Positions 59,157 through 64,000 of a stretch of 64,000 nucleotides of DNA are shown here, one piece after another. Each line of letters begins with the position of its first letter. Within the stretch, counting starts at the first letter, position 1. The notes beneath the pieces are model-generated. The model saw nothing but the letters and a program-made list of their open reading frames with translations, was not told the origin of the DNA and did not search any database. Location of the stretch: assembly GCA_017465055.1 (NCBI GenBank), contig JAFTWZ010000040.1, forward strand, positions 1-64,000, in the 5' to 3' direction. The stretch comes from Alistipes sp. Lineage in GTDB: Bacteria > Bacteroidota > Bacteroidia > Bacteroidales > Rikenellaceae. The translations under genes were made by a program, and so were the position numbers.

Positions 59157-60184
59157 ACCTTAGCGGCAATTTCAGCATAGTACTCCTCGACGCGTGGATC
59201 GTAGCCTCCAGCAGGACGTCCCTCATCACCTCCATCCATAATAGATTGTATGATAGGCACTTGTCCTAAAAGATCTACACCTGCGGCCTCGGCATAACGC
59301 TTAGCACCACCATTGCCAAACAGATAGTAACGATTATTGGGCAACTCCTCGGGAGTAAACCACGCCATATTCTCAACAATACCCAACACTGGAATATCTA
59401 CCTGAGGGTGGCGGAACATCTCAACGCCACGAACAACATCGGCAACAGCAACCTGTTGAGGTGTAGAGACTATCACAGCTCCCGAAATCTTAAGCTCGTT
59501 GATAATCGACAGGTGTATGTCGCCCGTGCCTGGAGGTAGGTCGACAAGTAGATAGTCGAGTTTACCCCAGCGAGTCTGGTGTATAAGCTGGTGCAGAGCA
59601 TTAACAGCCATACCTCCACGCCACATAAGCGCATCGGTAGGACGTATGAAGAAACCTATAGACATAATCTTGATACCCAGCGACTGCGAAGGTATGATAA
59701 AGTCGTGTCCCTCATCGTCTCTCTCGGCATCGGGAACATAATCCTCAACACCAAACATCTTAGTTTGCGAAGGTCCGTAGATGTCGGCATCGAGAATACC
59801 TACGTTATAGCCTCGCTGTCTAAGAGCTACGGCCAAGTTTGCCGTAACCGTAGACTTACCAACGCCACCCTTACCCGAGGCTATAGCCACAACGCGACAT
59901 ATATCCGTCGTAGTGGTAATATTCTCTTGACGGCGTGGCTTAGGTGCCGCTTCGCGGATGATTACTATAGCCTTATTATTGGGATACTCCTCCGCAACCT
60001 TAGCCTCAACTATGCGCTTAATCTTCTGTGCAAAGGGGTCGCGTGCCTTCTGAAAACGTAGCGTGATAGCTATAGAGCCATCCTCGCCCATATCTGCGCG
60101 GTCTACAAAACCACTATCGACAATATTCTGCTCCGTCTCGGGGTGTATGATCTGACGAAGTAGTGCCTCTAACTGTTCGTTCAT
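59129..60184 (-). CDS. mrp: Mrp/ApbC family iron-sulfur cluster carrier ATPase
   Basis: A 351-residue P-loop NTPase that carries or transfers [4Fe-4S] clusters. An N-terminal MIP18/DUF59 domain (~1-80) is followed by the deviant Walker A GKGGVGKST (~res 102). DADIYGPSQTKMFG, LLVDLPPGTGD and VIVSTPQQVAVADVVRG are also present. The paired C-x-x-C cluster ligands of longer homologues are not visible, a known variation in this phylum's members. It is 35 bp downstream of sppA. Confidence 0.92.
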   Translation of the reverse strand: MNEQLEALLRQIIHPETEQNIVDSGFVDRADMGEDGSIAITLRFQKARDPFAQKIKRIVEAKVAEEYPNNKAIVIIREAAPKPRRQENITTTTDICRVVAIASGKGGVGKSTVTANLAVALRQRGYNVGILDADIYGPSQTKMFGVEDYVPDAERDDEGHDFIIPSQSLGIKIMSIGFFIRPTDALMWRGGMAVNALHQLIHQTRWGKLDYLLVDLPPGTGDIHLSIINELKISGAVIVSTPQQVAVADVVRGVEMFRHPQVDIPVLGIVENMAWFTPEELPNNRYYLFGNGGAKRYAEAAGVDLLGQVPIIQSIMDGGDEGRPAGGYDPRVEEYYAEIAAKVVDKLPTEC

Positions 60185-60219
60185 TATACTTATATATTAT
60201 ATATGGATATTATAAATAT

Positions 60220-62046
60220 CTAAAACTGAATCTTTGGATTGCCCGCAATGCGCATCTGCACACCCTGAGAGCTAAATACCATTGGCACCTCGCGGATGGC
60301 CGAGTTGATAGACTCGCCATAGATGCCATAGTCTAAGCCCCACTCTACGGCATACACCATACCTGCTGACTTAAGCCACTCGTCAAAGGGGTTAAGTGGT
60401 GCACTAAACTCGTAGAGTTGGTGTGGCTCGGTAATATCGGCAAGCTCCAACGCCTTAGCTACAGCAGCATTGATACCGCCAATAGCATCTACCAAACCAC
60501 GCTCCTTGGCCATAGTGCCGCTCCATACTCTACCCTCGGCAATCTTCAGTACATCGTCAATAGGTAGGTTACGACCCTCGGCTACGTGCGAAGTAAATGT
60601 GGTGTATACCTTGTCTACCTGAGCATTGAGCATCCTACGCTGTGCGGCCGTAAGAGGCTGCAGACCCGACATATCGGCCGAAGGTGAGGTAGTAGCCGAG
60701 TCGATGGTTATGCCTATACGGTTTGAGAGGAAGCTACCGAGGTTTGGAATCATACCGAATACGCCTATCGAGCCTGTGAGCGTACTCTTATCCGATAGAA
60801 TATAGTCGGCAGGTGCTGAGATGTAGTAACCACCACTGGCAGCCATATCGCCCATAGATACTACTACGGGCTTTGTCTGCTGCAGGAGTACCATCTCGCG
60901 CCACGCAAACTCCGAGGCTAAGGCCGAGCCACCAGGTGAGTTAACACGTAGAACTACTGCCTTGGTGTTGTCATCGAGGCGTGCCTGGCGAAGCTCCGCA
61001 GCAAGGCGCGAGCCATAAACCGAGTTATCCTCATAACCGTTACCATCGAAAATCTGGCCCTCGGCATATATGATAGCCACCAGAGGCTGGCTGATAAACT
61101 CAATGCTACTCTTATCGCCTATCGATACACGTGGTAGCTCTAAGCCGCAGTTAGCAATATAGTCACCAAGAGTGATAGTGTTGTGAAGACCAAACTCGTT
61201 GCGACCTACGCCATAGTTATCATATAGCGTGAAGAGGTAATCTTCGGGGGCTATGGTGTCGACCATACCAAGCTCTAAAGCCTGCTCGGGCATAGATACC
61301 GATAGCGAGGCAGCATACTGCTTAAGGGTCTCGACGCTGAGGTTACGGCTCTGAGCGATATCGGAACATATGTTTGTCCAGATAGAGTTTACTAAAGCCT
61401 CGTTCTGCTGGCGGTTAGCCTCCGACATCTTATCCAAGAAGAAAGGCTCTACGGCACTCTTAAACTTGCAGCTTGCGGGGCGTAGAATCTCGACGCTGAT
61501 GTCGAGTTTATCTAACAGACGCTTATAGAACATATTTGTTATACCTACACCATACCATTCGAGCGTACCCTCGGGGTTAATCACTATCTCGTCAGCTACC
61601 GAGGCTAAGTAGTAGTCGCTCTGCGAGTATGCGCCGTCGTAGGCAACGATAAACTTGCCCGACTCCTTGAATCTGAAGAGTGCCTCGCGTAGCTCCTCAA
61701 TATTGGCTACCGAGACAGTGCCCGCGCCATCGATGTTGATACATATACCCTTAATCTCGGGGTCGGACGAAGCCTTCTCTATTGCCGTGAGAGCATTGAC
61801 TAACGTAATAGGAGTATCCATCTCGAGGCTACTAAGAGATATACCACCAAAGAGTGAGCTTGTGGGGGCGTCGACGATGCTCTCGTTGAGGTCTATGTAT
61901 AGTACCGAGTCGGTGATAATACTATCCTCGCTACTTATCGACGATACTATGGCATTTACCAACGAGCCAATGAAGAATACGAATACGAGTATCACGCCCG
62001 CAACCCAGGCAAGCAGTGATGCACTAAATGTTTTCCAAAAATTCAT
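60220..62046 (-). CDS. sppA: Signal peptide peptidase SppA, 67-kDa type
   Basis: Membrane-bound Ser/Lys protease that degrades cleaved signal peptides. The 608-residue length marks the tandem-domain 67K form. An N-terminal membrane helix (LLAWVAGVILVFVFFIGSLVNAIV) is followed by two ClpP-like domains. The first carries the general-base lysine region (FYKRLLDKLDISVEILRPA). The second carries the nucleophile in GDMAASGGYYISAPAD (Ser ~403). It sits between yifB and mrp in a likely operon starting with dnaB. Confidence 0.93.
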   Translation of the reverse strand: MNFWKTFSASLLAWVAGVILVFVFFIGSLVNAIVSSISSEDSIITDSVLYIDLNESIVDAPTSSLFGGISLSSLEMDTPITLVNALTAIEKASSDPEIKGICINIDGAGTVSVANIEELREALFRFKESGKFIVAYDGAYSQSDYYLASVADEIVINPEGTLEWYGVGITNMFYKRLLDKLDISVEILRPASCKFKSAVEPFFLDKMSEANRQQNEALVNSIWTNICSDIAQSRNLSVETLKQYAASLSVSMPEQALELGMVDTIAPEDYLFTLYDNYGVGRNEFGLHNTITLGDYIANCGLELPRVSIGDKSSIEFISQPLVAIIYAEGQIFDGNGYEDNSVYGSRLAAELRQARLDDNTKAVVLRVNSPGGSALASEFAWREMVLLQQTKPVVVSMGDMAASGGYYISAPADYILSDKSTLTGSIGVFGMIPNLGSFLSNRIGITIDSATTSPSADMSGLQPLTAAQRRMLNAQVDKVYTTFTSHVAEGRNLPIDDVLKIAEGRVWSGTMAKERGLVDAIGGINAAVAKALELADITEPHQLYEFSAPLNPFDEWLKSAGMVYAVEWGLDYGIYGESINSAIREVPMVFSSQGVQMRIAGNPKIQF

Positions 62047-62100
62047 AGCTATAATCTTTTAATTTGTTGATATTTCTATTGTTATACCGTTATTGCTAAG

Positions 62101-63639
62101 TTATCTACCCCAATTTTCACGATCTAACGAGCGGTAGCCTATGGCCTCGGCTATATGGCTACTCTCGATTGACTCCTTAGCCTCGAGGTCGGCAATGGTA
62201 CGTGCTACCTTGATAATTCTATCGTAGGCGCGTGCCGAGAGATTTAGGCGTGTCATAGCCATCTCCAGTAGCTGTGATGATGCTTTGTCAAGTGGCGCAA
62301 AGCGGCGGAGCATAGCGCTATTCATCATTGCGTTGCAGTGTATGTCGAGACCCTCGAAGCGGCGGCGCTGTATCTCGCGGGCACGGATGACGCGCTCGCG
62401 TATCTGTGCGCTGCTCTCGCCACACACGTCGGAGGTCATCTCCGATATCGACACGGGGACTACCTCGATGTGTATATCTATTCTATCCATCAGAGGACCA
62501 GATATATGGCCCATATATCGGTGTACGGCGGCAGCTGAGCACGTGCACTCCTTCGTCGGGTGGTTGTAGTAGCCACAGGGGCAGGGGTTCATCGAGGCGA
62601 TAAGCGTGAAGTTGGCAGGGTAGTCCACCGAGTACTTAGCCCTCGAGATGGTTATGTGTCTATCCTCGAGCGGTTGTCGTAGCACCTCGAGCACGTTACG
62701 CCCAAACTCGGGCATCTCGTCGAGGAAGAGCACGCCGTTATTGGCCAGCGACACCTCGCCAGGCTGGGGCGACTGTCCACCACCTATGAGTGCCACCTGC
62801 GACGTTAGGTGGTGTGGTGCGCGGAAGGGACGCGACGTGATAAGGCCGCGATGTGCCCCTATCTTACCAGCTACGGAGTGTATCTTCGTGGTCTCGAGAG
62901 CCTCCTCCAAGGTCATAGGTGGTAGTATCGATGGCATACGTCGTGCCAGCATCGTCTTTCCCGAGCCTGGAGCACCTACCATTATCACGTTGTGGCCTCC
63001 TGCGGCTGCAATCTCCAGTGCGCGCTTAACAACGGGCTGACCCTTGACATCGGCAAAGTCTTCGATATACTCACTCTCCTCGAGCTGTGCCGAGGCCTCT
63101 ATGATGCCCTTCGCAGCAACATATGGCATACGCCCCGAGACTATCTCACATAGCTCCAAGAGCGTTCTTATGCCTACACACTCAACACCCTCGACGATAG
63201 CACCCTCCGAGGTGTTCTCCTCGGGCATAAAGACTCGCTTAATACCCCTCTGGCGTGCCATAGCTACCAGTGGCAGTACACCCTTGACGGGGCGTAGCGT
63301 GCCGTTAAGCGACAGCTCGCCTATAAACATCGAGTCCGAGAGCATATCGGTTGTGAGCTGCTCGGAGGCTACGAGTATGCCGATGGCTATGGCTAAGTCG
63401 TACTGCGAGCCCTCCTTGCGTAGGTCGGCAGGCGCTAAGTTGACCACCGTCTTTTTGGCGATAAGCCTATACCCCGAGTTCTCGAATGCGGCCTGTATGC
63501 GCTCGTGGCTCTCCTTGATGGTGTTGTCTGGAAGACCAACGATGAAGAGCCCGATGCCACCACCAGCAACGTTAACCTCAACGGTGACATCGACGGCATC
63601 GATACCCGATAGGGCACCCGTATTTACCTTTACGAACAT
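62101..63639 (-). CDS. YifB/ComM family Mg-chelatase-like AAA+ ATPase
   Basis: A 512-residue AAA+ protein; the ComM homologue is a branch-migration helicase that assists integration of transformed DNA. It starts with a Lon-like/ChlI N-terminal domain (~1-170; VNVAGGGIGLFIVGLPDN). Walker A GAPGSGKTML (~res 221), Walker B LFLDEMPEF and SMNPCPCGYYNHPTKECTC follow, then an arginine-rich sensor 2 region. The C-terminal helical domain includes LNLSARAYDRIIKVARTIADLE. It lies 66 bp after dnaB on the same strand, so helicase and branch-migration functions may be co-expressed. Confidence 0.93.
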   Translation of the reverse strand: MFVKVNTGALSGIDAVDVTVEVNVAGGGIGLFIVGLPDNTIKESHERIQAAFENSGYRLIAKKTVVNLAPADLRKEGSQYDLAIAIGILVASEQLTTDMLSDSMFIGELSLNGTLRPVKGVLPLVAMARQRGIKRVFMPEENTSEGAIVEGVECVGIRTLLELCEIVSGRMPYVAAKGIIEASAQLEESEYIEDFADVKGQPVVKRALEIAAAGGHNVIMVGAPGSGKTMLARRMPSILPPMTLEEALETTKIHSVAGKIGAHRGLITSRPFRAPHHLTSQVALIGGGQSPQPGEVSLANNGVLFLDEMPEFGRNVLEVLRQPLEDRHITISRAKYSVDYPANFTLIASMNPCPCGYYNHPTKECTCSAAAVHRYMGHISGPLMDRIDIHIEVVPVSISEMTSDVCGESSAQIRERVIRAREIQRRRFEGLDIHCNAMMNSAMLRRFAPLDKASSQLLEMAMTRLNLSARAYDRIIKVARTIADLEAKESIESSHIAEAIGYRSLDRENWGR

Positions 63640-63705
63640 TACTTATTAAAATTATAGCTATGCGCTACTATGCGCACTACGTTCTCCTCTATCTAAAGGT
63701 CATAT

Positions 63706-64000
63706 TTAAAATGGGCAGTCGCCATCATCCTTCGGTTTAGGGTTTGGCTGCTGAGGGGCTATGTCGAACTCGCCGCCGCCCGACATCATACCGCTCGACA
63801 TTGTTCCCATACCATCGGGGCGCACACCCATAGCCGTATAGTTGCCACTCGACGATATGTCGTCGTAGGTCTCCTCGTGGCGGTAGCCATCGCGGTTGTT
63901 CATCGCCGTGGCTGTTACCGAGGCATCGGCATCGGCAAACTTGGCCTGCTCCTTGATAAAGCGCAGTGGCACGTCCGTAACCTCGCCATTACGGTGCTTG
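63706..64000 (-). CDS. dnaB: Replicative DNA helicase DnaB, C-terminal part (gene continues beyond window)
   Basis: Only the last ~97 codons are visible. They begin KHRNGEVTDVPLRF, the conserved final segment of the DnaB RecA-like core; its Lys and Arg reach the neighbouring subunit's ATP site. The core ends at KEQAKFADAD. A further ~65 residues form a Gly/Met/Ser/Asp-rich disordered tail ending PKPKDDGDCPF. This closely resembles the acidic, Pro-Phe-terminated tip of single-stranded DNA-binding proteins and is not a usual DnaB ending. Assignment as SSB was considered and rejected because no OB-fold sequence is visible and the KHRNG block is specific. Confidence 0.8.
   Translation of the reverse strand, partial: KHRNGEVTDVPLRFIKEQAKFADADASVTATAMNNRDGYRHEETYDDISSSGNYTAMGVRPDGMGTMSSGMMSGGGEFDIAPQQPNPKPKDDGDCPF

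Noticed and set aside
63706-63972. Single-stranded DNA-binding protein
   Set aside because: Only the last residues resemble SSB. The frame continues to the window end with KHRNGEVTDV, which is DnaB-specific, and no OB-fold sequence is present.

Overview
The window is a gene-dense stretch of a bacterial chromosome, almost certainly from the Bacteroidota and probably from an Alistipes-like Rikenellaceae (inference). Several genes have the Bacteroidota -7 promoter element TAnnTTTG just upstream, Shine-Dalgarno sequences are not evident, and typical families of the phylum are present: BatA-E aerotolerance proteins, a patatin fused to an outer-membrane barrel, an OmpP1/FadL-like porin and class I fumarase. 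Codon use is GC-rich for the phylum, which favours Alistipes over Bacteroides. No rRNA, tRNA, phage or complete insertion sequence was recognised.

Layout. 0-0.6 kb: left-truncated copy of a non-coding composite repeat. 0.6-8.7 kb: metallophosphoesterase (-), then dnaX, tyrS, folB, an Na+-dependent transporter and fumarase (+). 8.8-12.1 kb: batD, batE, recR. 12.2-19.0 kb: a tandem-repeat lipoprotein, a FadL-like barrel, queD, polA. 19.0-21.3 kb: a complete composite repeat, a ferredoxin and serS (-). 21.8-31.1 kb: U32 protein, rRNA methyltransferase, split chromate transporter, PcrA-type helicase, glycosyltransferase, nth and an S41 protease lipoprotein. 31.2-37.3 kb: the other half of the Bat cluster (MoxR, DUF58, BatC/A/B-like). 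37.3-39.9 kb: pepD and a kinase-like protein with a Myb/SANT-like tail. 39.9-41.6 kb: accessory non-coding region with a third composite-repeat copy, a small gene behind a structured leader, and arrays of stem-loops. 41.6-50.3 kb: patatin (-), pheS, TPR protein, EnvC-like protein, ybeY, mnmG. From 50.4 kb nearly all genes are on the minus strand: ilvE, metG, (fba +), ABC exporter, nrnA, mrp, sppA, yifB and the C-terminus of dnaB.

Functional themes. DNA replication and repair are prominent (dnaX, recR, polA, PcrA helicase, nth, dnaB). Translation is represented by four aminoacyl-tRNA synthetases, ybeY, mnmG and an rRNA methyltransferase. The Bat/MoxR system, which probably acts at the cell envelope, is split into two clusters about 20 kb apart.

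The most unusual content is non-coding. There is a composite MITE-like element with 23-bp terminal inverted repeats and internal ~250-bp repeats. Three 50-bp stem-loops sit at exact 72-bp spacing, with a fourth inverted. A hairpin array pairs a constant 10-mer with changing palindromes. A 10-bp satellite recurs at three loci. A nested-stem leader precedes a small gene. Two parS-like palindromes lie beside mnmG, and an A10 tract sits in dnaX exactly where a gamma-type truncation would be made.
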